A stretch of 64,000 nt of DNA from VBAS01 sp963773465 (lineage in GTDB: Bacteria; Bacteroidota; Bacteroidia; Chitinophagales; Chitinophagaceae), in assembly GCA_963773465.1 (NCBI GenBank), contig CAVZBF010000004.1, forward strand, positions 1,550,001-1,614,000, written 5' to 3'. Position 1 is the first letter of the stretch, and every line of letters starts with the position of its first letter. A program made the position numbers and the translations under genes. Shown one piece after another: positions 46,063-54,995 of this stretch. The notes under the pieces are model-generated. The model did not search any database. It was not told where the DNA came from and was given only the letters and a program-made list of their open reading frames with translations.

Positions 46063-48918
46063 TTAAAATGCTTTCGTTGCTCCTTTTACTTTTCCATCTG
46101 CATCAAGCTCCACAATTTGATAACCTAATTTCTTCACACCGTCTTCTGTCTTTGTCTTATCACCTACAAGCAAAATATTCATTTTAGATGTATTGATCCA
46201 TTTTTTAGCCAATGCATCTATTTCGGCTTTTGTCATGCCGGCTAAAATTTTATTTTGCTGATCAACATAATCTGCAGGCAGATTGTACTGAAGAATTTGC
46301 CCGATAAATCCTGCTTTTTGGAAACCGGTTTCATAACTCAGGGCATCACGCTGACCCAATGAGTTTTTCATAAACGTTATTTCATCTTCAGTGATGCCTG
46401 ATGTTGCATAATCTTTTAATTCTCTCATTACTTCTTTCAAAGCACTGTCAGTGGCACCGGCTTTAATGCCTGAGCTAAATTCGAATTCACCACTGTATTT
46501 ATCGGCAGTAAACGCACTGCGTGCACCGTATGTCCAGCCTTTATCCTCACGAAGATTAATATTCAAACGACCATTGAAACCTCCGCCAAGTGCATAGTTC
46601 ATCAATCTTGTTCTGTAAAATTCACCGGTTGCATCATATTTCAAACCTGTGTTATAGCCAACACGGAATTCAGTTTGAGCAGCCTTGGGCACATCAACCA
46701 TATATACTCTTGTCATATCAACCGGTTTTGCTTCCGGTACAGTTGGCAATTCAATTTTTTTATTTGGTAAATTTTTCAGGAAGGCAAGCTTTGGAAGGAT
46801 CTCATTTTCTTTTACATCACCAACCACAACCACATTCACACCCTGGCTGGTCATATAATTATCATAGTAATGCTGAACGTCCTGCAGTGTAAAATTTTTC
46901 ACTGTTTCTTCATCTCCGTCTTCCGCTACTCCGAGAATATGTTTATCACCATAATTCACTTTTGCAAAAACCGCACTCGCTACGGTTGCAGGTTGTGTCT
47001 TGGCAATTTTAAATCCTTCGATGGTTTGTTTTTTAATTCTGCTGAATGCATCTTCAGTGAATTTTGGCCTGAACATTTTTTCTTCCAGCAGTTTTAATGT
47101 GGCGTCGAGATTTTTTTTCAGCGATTGAACAGAAAAAGTAATTCCGTCAAGACTGCTTGAAACATTTACAGAACTTCCCAGCTTTTGCAATTCACGGCTC
47201 ATTTGTTCAGCGCTGTAGTTCTTTGTGTCCTCATTCATCATGTCAGCAAAGAAGGAGGCAATGCCTGCTTTTTCAAGATGGTTGGTTTCTAACAGATGTC
47301 CGCCCGGAATTTTTATACTCAATGTTACGATTGGCAGTTCTGTATTCTCAGTACCAATTGCTCTCGTGCCATTACCGATATCTGCTTTCCAGAATGCAGG
47401 AACTTTTACCATGGGATTTGCTCCGCTGGCCGGCATTTTAGCCCTGTCAAATTTATCCTTTGCTTTTACATATTTCAATCCTTCATATCCATAACCCGGA
47501 GCAACATAACCTTGTTTATTTATTACAAAATTAGTTTCAGCGGTTGTCAATTTATCCTGTTCTTTAGGTAATACACTCAGCACAACCGGGTGCTTCAATT
47601 TTATGTATTGATTGTAAACCCTCATCACATCTTCTTTTGTTACTGCCTGGTACATTTTTATCAGCTTACTGATCATATTAGGATTGCCGGTGAAAGTTTG
47701 AAACTGCGCTAACTGAGATACTTTACCAGCAACACTTTGCAATCCGTTGATCACTTGTGATTCCATTCCACCCTTAAATTTTATTACATCTTCATCAGTA
47801 ACGCCTCTTTTTTCAAAAGCTTCTAATGCTTCGGTTAAAGCCAGGTACATAGCCGCGAGTGATTTACCCGGATATGGAGCAACCTGGAATGAAAACTCTC
47901 CCGATAATTCAGACATTTGACTGAATGCGTTTGCCTGTAAAGCAATTTGCTTTTTTACCAATTCCTGGTATAAAATAGAATTGTTTCCCTGTCCTAATAC
48001 TTGTGCAAGACAAGCTAAAGCTCCCATGTCTTCATGATAAGCCGGAACCGTGGGATATGATTTAAACAAACGCGGAACTCTTGCATAGTTATCGGTATAC
48101 GAAACAAAGCGATGACTATTTAATTCAGGAACAGAAGGAGGCATTTCTTCTACTTTTGGTCCGCGGGGAATAGCGCCAAAATATTTTTCAACCAGTCTTA
48201 CAATCTCTTTTGGGTTTACATCGCCACCAATCGTTATAGCTGCATTGTTAGGGCCATACCAGCGAAGGAAAAAGTTTTTAAGATCATTTACATTCACACG
48301 GTCGAGATCTTCTACATATCCAATCGTAAGCCAACTGTAAGGATGCCCATAAGGATACATATTCTTTGCAATATTTTCCTGCGCAAGTCCATAAGGACGA
48401 TTATCATAATTCTGTCCCCTTTCATTTTTTACAGTGGATCTTTGTACTTCAAATTTTGGTTGCGTTACTGCATCAAGCAGGAAACCCATCCTGTCTGCTT
48501 CGAGCCAGATCATTTTTTCTACCTGGTTACTTGGCACCGTTTGAAAATAATTGGTGCGGTCGCGGTTTGTACTTCCGTTCAGCGTACCGCCGCTTTCAGT
48601 TACTATTTTAAAATGTTGTTCATCGCCCACATGGTCACTTCCCTGGAACATCATATGCTCAAAGAAATGGGCAAAGCCTGATTTACCAATCTCTTCTCTT
48701 GCTGAGCCGACATGGTAAGTAATATCAACATGAGCCACCGGATCGCTGTGATCTTCGTGAATAATGAGTGTTAACCCATTGGAAAGAACATATTTTTCGT
48801 AAGGAATAACAAGTTCATCTCCTTTCCTGGTAACTTTTTCTACAAGTTTTGTTTGAGCAACTGCCATTCCGCTGAAAAATAAAAACAGCACAGCAGCTAT
48901 TAGTAGTCTTGATTTCAT
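46063..48918 (-). CDS. M16 (pitrilysin-type) zinc metallopeptidase, two-half protein
   Basis: 951 residues, intact, with signal peptide (LFLFFSGMAVAQ). The inverted zinc motif HxxEH is HFFEH at 84-88, and the distal Glu lies in STVKNERGQNYD. The second half (from about 500) repeats the M16 fold without HxxEH (LPIVTLSIKIPGGHLLE; RLMNYALGGGFNGRLNINLREDKGWTYGARS), as in fused alpha/beta M16 proteins. It degrades peptides in the periplasm and is common in Bacteroidota. Monocistronic, with the 34-bp palindrome as its terminator. A 283-bp stretch upstream (48919-49201) shows no gene. Confidence 0.92.
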   Translation of the reverse strand: MKSRLLIAAVLFLFFSGMAVAQTKLVEKVTRKGDELVIPYEKYVLSNGLTLIIHEDHSDPVAHVDITYHVGSAREEIGKSGFAHFFEHMMFQGSDHVGDEQHFKIVTESGGTLNGSTNRDRTNYFQTVPSNQVEKMIWLEADRMGFLLDAVTQPKFEVQRSTVKNERGQNYDNRPYGLAQENIAKNMYPYGHPYSWLTIGYVEDLDRVNVNDLKNFFLRWYGPNNAAITIGGDVNPKEIVRLVEKYFGAIPRGPKVEEMPPSVPELNSHRFVSYTDNYARVPRLFKSYPTVPAYHEDMGALACLAQVLGQGNNSILYQELVKKQIALQANAFSQMSELSGEFSFQVAPYPGKSLAAMYLALTEALEAFEKRGVTDEDVIKFKGGMESQVINGLQSVAGKVSQLAQFQTFTGNPNMISKLIKMYQAVTKEDVMRVYNQYIKLKHPVVLSVLPKEQDKLTTAETNFVINKQGYVAPGYGYEGLKYVKAKDKFDRAKMPASGANPMVKVPAFWKADIGNGTRAIGTENTELPIVTLSIKIPGGHLLETNHLEKAGIASFFADMMNEDTKNYSAEQMSRELQKLGSSVNVSSSLDGITFSVQSLKKNLDATLKLLEEKMFRPKFTEDAFSRIKKQTIEGFKIAKTQPATVASAVFAKVNYGDKHILGVAEDGDEETVKNFTLQDVQHYYDNYMTSQGVNVVVVGDVKENEILPKLAFLKNLPNKKIELPTVPEAKPVDMTRVYMVDVPKAAQTEFRVGYNTGLKYDATGEFYRTRLMNYALGGGFNGRLNINLREDKGWTYGARSAFTADKYSGEFEFSSGIKAGATDSALKEVMRELKDYATSGITEDEITFMKNSLGQRDALSYETGFQKAGFIGQILQYNLPADYVDQQNKILAGMTKAEIDALAKKWINTSKMNILLVGDKTKTEDGVKKLGYQIVELDADGKVKGATKAF

Positions 48919-49169
48919 AATTGAATTTTTTAGAGGACTGGAAAGTTAAAGAAATCCGCTATGGCGACAGATGCCGCCTATCAATTTAAAATAAAAGCCG
49001 CCCTGATGGGTGGGTTGGGGGAGACTTAATGGCCTATTGCCTATGGAAACACCCCGGTAACTGTTTGCTGGTTGAGGACTAGACAGTTGTTGTTTCTGCC
49101 GGGCAAGCCCTGGGCGAACTTAAATCTGATTTTCAATTCAGGTAAATTATAGAATGGATAAATTATTTC

Positions 49170-49190
49170 CCGGGAAACAACAATTCCCGG
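49170..49190 (-). terminator. Hairpin after the small envelope gene
   Basis: CCGGGAA-7 nt loop-TTCCCGG, perfect 7-pair stem 12 bp downstream of the stop at 49202. It is followed in the minus direction by GAAATAATTT, only a weak T-run, so termination is plausible but not certain. Confidence 0.5.
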
Positions 49191-49201
49191 TTTCGTATAT
49201 G

Positions 49202-49594
49202 CTATGCCCGGTCTAAATCAATAGTTGATTTAATATGATAATGTTGGCTGACAAGAGCTGTTACAAGCTGGCCGGCCAGGAACCCATAAGCAAGACCTGT
49301 ATTATTATCTCTTGCCCCTTTTATCACACCAACCACAGCAAAGGTTGATACAAACCTTAAAATAACACTGACCGTTTTGTTATTTTTTGATTTTATATAC
49401 AAATCGAATGAGGGTGACTTACTGTTAAATTCATTCTGTAAATCACCAAATGACAATTTATTGCCGCCTTTCATAAAAGAAGAACCATACCGGTAGATAA
49501 ACTGCTGATCATATTTTTTTAGCACCGTGTCCGTAGTTTGGCTAAATGCTTGTGCGTTTATAAAAGCAAAAATAAAAATCAGTTTACATTTCAT
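49202..49594 (-). CDS. Uncharacterised small envelope protein
   Basis: 130 residues; I do not recognise a family. A Sec signal peptide (MKCKLIFIFAFINAQAFSQ) and a basic/aromatic middle (KKYDQQFIYRYGSSFMKGG) lead to a hydrophobic segment at about 80-112 (VILRFVSTFAVVGVIKG.. GLAYGFLAGQLVTALV). This suggests an exported, possibly membrane-associated protein. Its ATG overlaps the stop of the preceding gene as ATGA (49591-49594), so the two are translationally coupled. No repeats or catalytic motifs are visible. Confidence 0.65.
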   Translation of the reverse strand: MKCKLIFIFAFINAQAFSQTTDTVLKKYDQQFIYRYGSSFMKGGNKLSFGDLQNEFNSKSPSFDLYIKSKNNKTVSVILRFVSTFAVVGVIKGARDNNTGLAYGFLAGQLVTALVSQHYHIKSTIDLDRA

Positions 49595-50163
49595 GGGATT
49601 CCTTTCATGTTGATTAACGAATTCAATATACGTTGGGCAAATTGATCAGGGAGCTCTGACTCTGAATATGTAAAAATCCAATCACGGAATTTCCTTGCAT
49701 TCGGCGAATTCGATCTCCTGACATTTATATAATTTATGCCGGAATCCTTTTTCAAAAAAGATAATTGTAGTTGTTGTGCAAAAGGGTCCGCAGATTGAAC
49801 TTTATTGACATAATAATTTTTATCGGATTCGGTCTTAGCAACGAATTCTCTCATCCCTTCCAGGTTATTCCATGCTATTAACTCATTTAATTTTGTCTTA
49901 AATAATTGATAATAAGCCAAGCTATCAAGATACTTATATTTTTCCCGCTTAAGCAATGCAATTAAAGAATCTGCTATATCAGGTTGTGTGAAATTATTAG
50001 TGTACGATACATATATTGGCAGGGAATAAACTATGAATAAAGAATCGATATCGGCTTTTTCTGCTTTTTTAATAGTCCTTGAATCTGTAACGGATTGTGT
50101 CGCCAGAGGTGGCTTACACGCTATTACGAAAAAACTAATAATTATCCCTATCCAAAATTTCAT
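49591..50163 (-). CDS. Uncharacterised lipoprotein
   Basis: 190 residues, no recognised family. Lipobox-like FFVIAC (Cys16), then a mainly helical, charged protein (KAEKADIDSLF, IADSLIALLKREKYKYLDSLAYYQLFKTKLNELIAW) and a C-terminal beta-like part (INYVNVRR region, RKFRDWIFTYSESELPDQFAQRILNSL). Coupled to the following small envelope gene by an ATGA overlap. It is preceded by 125 bp containing no gene. Confidence 0.65.
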   Translation of the reverse strand: MKFWIGIIISFFVIACKPPLATQSVTDSRTIKKAEKADIDSLFIVYSLPIYVSYTNNFTQPDIADSLIALLKREKYKYLDSLAYYQLFKTKLNELIAWNNLEGMREFVAKTESDKNYYVNKVQSADPFAQQLQLSFLKKDSGINYINVRRSNSPNARKFRDWIFTYSESELPDQFAQRILNSLINMKGIP

Positions 50164-50288
50164 GACCGTATTTTTTTTAAAATATCCGGTTTGGGTATTT
50201 AAAACAAATTAAGATAATTCTGAAAGACAATAAAGGTAGGTAGCCATCACGGCCGCATAGCAAGCCAGTAAGTTCGCCGGAAAATAAA

Positions 50289-51116
50289 TTATTTGCTTAA
50301 TTCACTCAATTTAACTTTTATATCCGGAGGCATTCTCCAACTGAAATCTCTAAGTATGTCAGCATACGCTTTTTTCCAGGCAGCCGCATTTGTAGCATCT
50401 TTTAACTCTGGTCTTTTTCTTAGATAATTCCAAATATCATATACCATGTGGTACCCGTTTGTCTGTTGTTCAGCATTATTAAATGCAGCTATGGCTCCTT
50501 CTGCATCTTTTTGTAATAAGAACTCAAATCCCTGTCTTTCAAATTTTGCAGCGCCTTCATCGGGTTTCGCTATGCTCGAGGTGCTGGTAATTAATTCCTG
50601 ATTCAGATTTTGTATTTTTTGATGGTTGATCTCACGTTGTTCTTTTAAAATACTATCGTCCTGGTATTTTGGAAGCTTCGATAAACTATCCAGTCGTTTT
50701 GCTTCGGCAAAAAGTTCTGCTTGTTTGTGCATTGAATCCAAATATTCGGATTCAACTATTTTAAAATAATCACTCCAGCGGTCTCTTAATCTTTCAGAAG
50801 CAGTGACTTTAGAGAAATATTGCGCCAGCCTCCATCGTTGTCCAATACGGTCAGCCTGTATCACCAATTCTACATAGGTATCATATTGTTTTATTTCGTT
50901 GATCCCCGCCTCCCGGTCTTTCAAAGAAGAATCAACGACATTTGCAATGATTACTAACGCCACCGATACTACTATCCATTTGGTAAAATCCAGGTAAGTA
51001 GCAAGCTTTTCACCCTCCATGTTTTTAAATAACAATCTTACCAACCCGAGAATTATAACAATTGTTACAATAATGAAGACGAGCAGCTTAAAAGCATCGG
51101 AAAATTGCCATTGCAT
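50289..51116 (-). CDS. Uncharacterised two-TM protein with TPR-like C-terminus
   Basis: 275 residues from ATG 51116 (MQWQFSDAF), preferred over 51179 because the first membrane helix then begins at once. Helices at about 9-30 (LLVFIIVTIVIILGLVRLLF) and 48-66 (WIVVSVALVIIANVV) are followed by a long charged helical/coiled-coil region (SERLRDRWSDYFKIVESEYLDSMHKQAELFAEAKRLDSL). A short TPR-like unit (AAKFERQGFEFLLQKDAEGAIAAFNNAEQ) ends the protein. No known function. It is divergent from korA across 127 bp. It may be co-transcribed with the two small envelope genes downstream, but a 125-bp gap intervenes. Confidence 0.65.
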   Translation of the reverse strand: MQWQFSDAFKLLVFIIVTIVIILGLVRLLFKNMEGEKLATYLDFTKWIVVSVALVIIANVVDSSLKDREAGINEIKQYDTYVELVIQADRIGQRWRLAQYFSKVTASERLRDRWSDYFKIVESEYLDSMHKQAELFAEAKRLDSLSKLPKYQDDSILKEQREINHQKIQNLNQELITSTSSIAKPDEGAAKFERQGFEFLLQKDAEGAIAAFNNAEQQTNGYHMVYDIWNYLRKRPELKDATNAAAWKKAYADILRDFSWRMPPDIKVKLSELSK

Positions 51117-51195
51117 AAACAAAGATTTGGTTGTCCTCCAAGGTATTCTATTTTGAAAGGAATATAAAAAAGGATTCAAACATTGGCTAAATCAG

Positions 51196-51225
51196 TTTGT
51201 GCTATTTCAACTTATCTTAACTTCG
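51196..51225 (+). promoter_or_regulatory. Candidate promoter for korA
   Basis: TTTG at 51196-51199, an 18-bp spacer and TAACTTCG at 51218-51225 (one mismatch to TAnnTTTG), 18 bp before the ATG at 51244. Confidence 0.42.
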
Positions 51226-51243
51226 CAGACCAAATTTTCTTTC

Positions 51244-53088
51244 ATGACCCGTAAACAGGAAACTCTTTCCGACGTAGTAATAAAATTTGCCGGTGATAGC
51301 GGTGATGGTATGCAGCTTACCGGTTCTCAGTTTACCAATAATACCGCTATGCTCGGTATCGATCTGGCTACCTTTCCCGATTTTCCGGCCGAGATCCGCG
51401 CCCCGCAGGGAACCTTGCCGGGTGTGAGTGGTTTCCAGCTTCGATTTTCCAGCAACCCGGTTTTTACACCCGGTGATCTTTGTGATGTGCTGGTTGCAAT
51501 GAATGCTGCCGCTTTAAAAACAAACCTTAAGCAACTGAAAAAAGGAGGTAAGATAATTGCAAATACAGATGGCTTTGATGCAAAGAATCTGCGTTTAGCC
51601 AACTATATGGAGGGAGTGAACCCACTGGAAGATGGCAGCCTTGATAATTATGAAGTGATAAAGATGGATGTAACGAAGATGACCCGTGAGGCTTTGAAAG
51701 ATATAACGATGGGAATGAAAGAAAAGGACAGGGCAAAAAACATGTTTGTGCTTGGCTTTCTTTACTGGATGTATAACAGAAGCATGGAAGGCACTATTAA
51801 TTTTCTGAAAGAAAAATTTGGAAAGAAAGACGAGATACTCAACAGTAATATCAGAGCATTACAGGCTGGTTATAATTATGGCGATACCACAGAAACTTTT
51901 ACCACAACTTATAAAGTAGAGAAAGCAAAGATGGAAGTAGGTGAATACCGTTCCATCATGGGTAACCAGGCATTGACATTAGGATTAATTGCAGCCTCGC
52001 AAAAAAGCGGCTTGCAATTATTCCTTGGCTCTTATCCTATCACGCCTGCATCAGATATTCTTCATGATCTTGCCAAGTATAAGAATTTCGGTGTAAAAAC
52101 TTTCCAGGCAGAAGATGAAATAGCAGCGATCACATCTGCAATTGGCGCTGCGTATGGCGGAAGTCTTGGTATCACCACATCAAGCGGACCGGGAATTGCA
52201 TTAAAGGCTGAAGCAATGGGGCTGGCTGTAATGTTAGAAATTCCATTGATCGTTATAAATATTCAACGTGGCGGTCCTTCGACGGGATTACCAACAAAGA
52301 CCGAGCAATCTGATCTATTGCAGGCATATTATGGAAGAAACGGTGAATGTCCTATGCCGATCGTTTCTGCAAGTACACCCGGTGATTGTTTTAGTGCGAT
52401 CTATGAAGCCGTAAGGATTTCGGTACAACACATGACGCCGGTAATATTTTTAAGTGATGGATACATTGCCAATGGTGCAGAACCATGGCGTTTTCCAAAA
52501 AGTGCCGATCTGCCTTCCATAGAAGTAAAATTCAAAACTACATTGGATGAAGGCGAAGCACAACTGATGCCTTATAAAAGAGATGAAAAGCTCGTCAGGC
52601 CGTGGGCCATTCCCGGAAGCAAAGGTCTTGAACACAGAATTGGCGGATTGGAAAAACAAGATGTAACAGGGAATGTTAGCTATGATCCCGATAATCATCA
52701 GCACATGGTGAAAACAAGACAGGCGAAGGTTGATAAGATTGCTGATTATATTCCTTTGCAAAAAATTGATAACGGTCCTGAAAAAGGAAAACTGCTTGTG
52801 CTTGGCTGGGGTTCTACTTTTGGCGCCATTAAAAGTGCAGTTGCCGAATTGTTAGCCGAAGGGAAATCTGTTGCTCATGCACATCTTCGCTATATGCGCC
52901 CATTTCCAAAAAATCTTGGTGAGATAATAAGGAATTATGAAACAGTATTGATTCCCGAGATCAATAATGGCCAATTGATAAAAATTATCCGTGATGTTTA
53001 CTTTGTAGATGCAAAGGGATACAATAAGATCATGGGCATTCCAATTACTAAAACTGAACTGGTTGAAGAATTAAAGAAACACGTTTAA
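51244..53088 (+). CDS. korA: 2-oxoacid:ferredoxin oxidoreductase subunit alpha (fused gamma-alpha, KorA type)
   Basis: 614 residues from ATG 51244 (MTRKQETLSD). The N-terminal gamma domain has IKFAGDSGDGMQLTGSQFT. The alpha domain follows from about 210 (GNQALTLGLIAAS, YPITPASDILHDLAK, FQAEDEIAAITSAIGAAYGG, TTSSGPGIALKAEAMGLA, RGGPSTGLPTKTEQSDLLQAYYG). Together with a TPP-binding beta subunit it oxidises 2-oxoglutarate (or pyruvate) to the acyl-CoA, reducing ferredoxin. The usual partner korB does not follow; a terminator at 53111-53147 closes the unit and the next gene is unrelated. Frame intact. Specificity for 2-oxoglutarate is by family resemblance. Confidence 0.88.
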   Translation: MTRKQETLSDVVIKFAGDSGDGMQLTGSQFTNNTAMLGIDLATFPDFPAEIRAPQGTLPGVSGFQLRFSSNPVFTPGDLCDVLVAMNAAALKTNLKQLKKGGKIIANTDGFDAKNLRLANYMEGVNPLEDGSLDNYEVIKMDVTKMTREALKDITMGMKEKDRAKNMFVLGFLYWMYNRSMEGTINFLKEKFGKKDEILNSNIRALQAGYNYGDTTETFTTTYKVEKAKMEVGEYRSIMGNQALTLGLIAASQKSGLQLFLGSYPITPASDILHDLAKYKNFGVKTFQAEDEIAAITSAIGAAYGGSLGITTSSGPGIALKAEAMGLAVMLEIPLIVINIQRGGPSTGLPTKTEQSDLLQAYYGRNGECPMPIVSASTPGDCFSAIYEAVRISVQHMTPVIFLSDGYIANGAEPWRFPKSADLPSIEVKFKTTLDEGEAQLMPYKRDEKLVRPWAIPGSKGLEHRIGGLEKQDVTGNVSYDPDNHQHMVKTRQAKVDKIADYIPLQKIDNGPEKGKLLVLGWGSTFGAIKSAVAELLAEGKSVAHAHLRYMRPFPKNLGEIIRNYETVLIPEINNGQLIKIIRDVYFVDAKGYNKIMGIPITKTELVEELKKHV

Positions 53089-53110
53089 AAGTTTTAACCA
53101 TAATTAACTG

Positions 53111-53147
53111 CCATCCACCTGTTATCGCGGGTGGATCTTTTATTTTT
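53111..53147 (+). terminator. Intrinsic terminator after korA
   Basis: ATCCACC-T, an 8-nt loop, G-GGTGGAT, then CTTTTATTTTT: 7 perfect pairs plus one T-G pair and a T-tract, 23 bp after the korA stop. Confidence 0.8.
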
Positions 53148-53182
53148 AGATCATCAGTTCATGCATTCATTAAAACATTTTT

Positions 53183-53635
53183 ATGAAAAAGAAATTTTAC
53201 AGCATATGCGCCTTGACAATTTTTTCCTTTTTAATAAGCGCAAACAGTACTGCACAGGATAACAACATTAAAAAAGAAAAATGGCATTGGGGCAATGCGT
53301 TGCAGCAGGATACAAGTGCAGGTTATGTGCAGGTGGTTAAAGTTGATAACGTACTTTATATATCAGGTGCAGTAGCAAGAGATGTAACTCCTGAAGGAAT
53401 CACAAGAGTTTACCAGGCATTGGAAAGATCATTAAAAAGTTTTGGCGCAAGTTTTCAAAATGTGGTGAAAGAAAATTTATATACTACAGATATGGAGGCT
53501 ATGAAAACCCATAATGCTGCCCGTAAAGCTTTTTATAAAGGCGACTTTCCGGCAGCCACCTGGATGGGAGTATCGAGATTGTTTATGGCGGATGCCAAAT
53601 TGGAAGTAGAATTGGTGGCTCATTTACCTAAATGA
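53183..53635 (+). CDS. Secreted RidA/YjgF-family protein lacking the catalytic Arg
   Basis: 150 residues. A Sec leader (FSFLISANSTAQ) precedes a complete Rid domain: VKVDNVLYISGAVARDVTPEG, ALERSLKSFGASFQNVVKENLYTTDMEAM and KAFYKGDFPAATWMGVSRLFMADAKLEVELVAHLP. In active imine deaminases the strand reads PAR-x9-P; here the Arg is Ala (PAATWMGVSRLF), so RidA-type deamination is unlikely. Export is also unusual for this normally cytoplasmic family. The function is unknown. It follows the korA terminator and ends 1 bp from the convergent HD-PycTM gene. Confidence 0.82.
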   Translation: MKKKFYSICALTIFSFLISANSTAQDNNIKKEKWHWGNALQQDTSAGYVQVVKVDNVLYISGAVARDVTPEGITRVYQALERSLKSFGASFQNVVKENLYTTDMEAMKTHNAARKAFYKGDFPAATWMGVSRLFMADAKLEVELVAHLPK

Positions 53636-53636
53636 T

Positions 53637-54953
53637 CTATTGCGGCGGTCCGTATACTTCGGTTGCATCGGGGATCAGAATTGCTATAACAAATGCGATC
53701 ATCGCAAGTATCAACCCATACATAAATATGTTGTAGGCCACCCTGAGGTACCGATATTTTTTGGCAAGCACAATGCCGAGAAAATAGGTGTCCTTAATCA
53801 TGCTGCTGTACAAGTAATTTTTATCAGACAGCAGCTCTGTCATGGCCCAATCATAGTCTGCATATCCCATTTTATGAAAATTGCCGAAGAACAAAAGATT
53901 GGTTTTTTTATTGGCGATATCCTCTTTTGTAAAGGTGCCGGATGTAACGTTAGGACGGGTGGCAAGGATGCCAAATACGATTGCCAATACGCAAACTGTA
54001 ACGATCATCATTACCGGTATCTGCAAGTTAGGATCCGTAAGAAGGTTGTCGAAGATTGTACCAATGATGACGGAAAGAACGATAGCGTTTACAGATATCA
54101 GGATGTTCGCTTTTGAATCAGCCATTTGGCTAAGATTATTCTGGCTTTGCGCAACAATTCTAAAAACGGTGGAAATCGCCCTTTCTGATTGTGTTTCTTT
54201 TTCTTTTTTCTTTTTTACTTCATCTAGTTTTTTCTGTTCATCGGCGCTGAGTCCTTTATCTTTTGCCTTTTCATTTTTGACTACTAATGCCGGTTTGGGT
54301 ACTTTAATGTCTTTTGGGTTTTTAACTTGTTTTTTATCAGTCTTATCATCCGCACCTGCCTTTTTATTCAGTTCCTGCAGGTAAACCTGTTTTAGTGGAT
54401 CAAGATTTTCTTTAGCAAATGATGTGAAATATTTGTGCTTAGTGAGAAACTCTATATTTTTTTTTCTCCAATCTTTCTTTGACAGCTCCATATTTCCAAA
54501 ATCATTCAATTCTTCCCGAAGCAATTTGTTTTTTTCTCTAAAATCACTTGTGCCAAGATGAAACAGGTCTGCATCGCACATGATCTGTTCAATAAGCGAA
54601 CTTGGATTCTGAGGCAAGCGGGTTGCATTGATACAACCCACTACTTTGTTGATGACGTTTTGATTTATTTTATGCTCAGCTAAAAATCTTGTGGCAAGGT
54701 CAACACTTACAATTTCATGCCCCATTGCTTTACCACTGCTATAGCCTGTATCATGAAACCATGCAGCAAGCAATAATGCAAAGCGGTCTTCATCTTCCAG
54801 GTGATAATAGTCGGCCATTTTCTCACATCCGGCCAGCACTTCCTGCGTATGTTGCAATGTGTGAAAATGAATAGCTTTATCAACTTTATTTATAAACAGA
54901 TCTGAAACAAAATCCTGTGCTGCAGATAATATCCTAAATTGTTCTTCGGTCAT
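53637..54953 (-). CDS. HD-domain protein with C-terminal PycTM (Pycsar effector-like) membrane domain
   Basis: 438 residues from ATG 54953 (MTEEQFRIL); a longer reading adds a non-conserved leader. The N-terminal HD phosphohydrolase domain has His35 region (HFHTLQHTQEV), His67-Asp68 (AAWFHDTGYSSG), His79 and Asp129 (MCDADLFHLGT). A Lys/Glu-rich linker (about 195-255) follows. The C-terminus is a DUF5706/PycTM-type domain: STVFRIVAQSQNNLSQMADSKANILISVNAIVLSVIIG, more helices near 320-342 and 410-432. PycTM domains are the membrane effectors of Pycsar anti-phage systems, but HD-PycTM proteins are also frequent stand-alone genes in Bacteroidota. A class III cyclase lies 1.6 kb upstream on the same strand. 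The HD part may degrade nucleotides. Confidence 0.82.
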   Translation of the reverse strand: MTEEQFRILSAAQDFVSDLFINKVDKAIHFHTLQHTQEVLAGCEKMADYYHLEDEDRFALLLAAWFHDTGYSSGKAMGHEIVSVDLATRFLAEHKINQNVINKVVGCINATRLPQNPSSLIEQIMCDADLFHLGTSDFREKNKLLREELNDFGNMELSKKDWRKKNIEFLTKHKYFTSFAKENLDPLKQVYLQELNKKAGADDKTDKKQVKNPKDIKVPKPALVVKNEKAKDKGLSADEQKKLDEVKKKKEKETQSERAISTVFRIVAQSQNNLSQMADSKANILISVNAIVLSVIIGTIFDNLLTDPNLQIPVMMIVTVCVLAIVFGILATRPNVTSGTFTKEDIANKKTNLLFFGNFHKMGYADYDWAMTELLSDKNYLYSSMIKDTYFLGIVLAKKYRYLRVAYNIFMYGLILAMIAFVIAILIPDATEVYGPPQ

Positions 54954-54995
54954 GCTATAAAGATATAATTTTATAAATTTACTTAAAGATAAGAG

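Noticed and set aside
48919..49201. Small RNA or short gene upstream of the M16 peptidase
   Set aside because: GC-rich scraps (near 48993-49030) resemble degenerate repeats; no promoter-terminator pair or coding frame is convincing.
53640..54384. Cys-rich plus-strand frames opposite the HD-PycTM gene
   Set aside because: They are complements of the membrane and Lys-rich segments of a clear protein on the minus strand.
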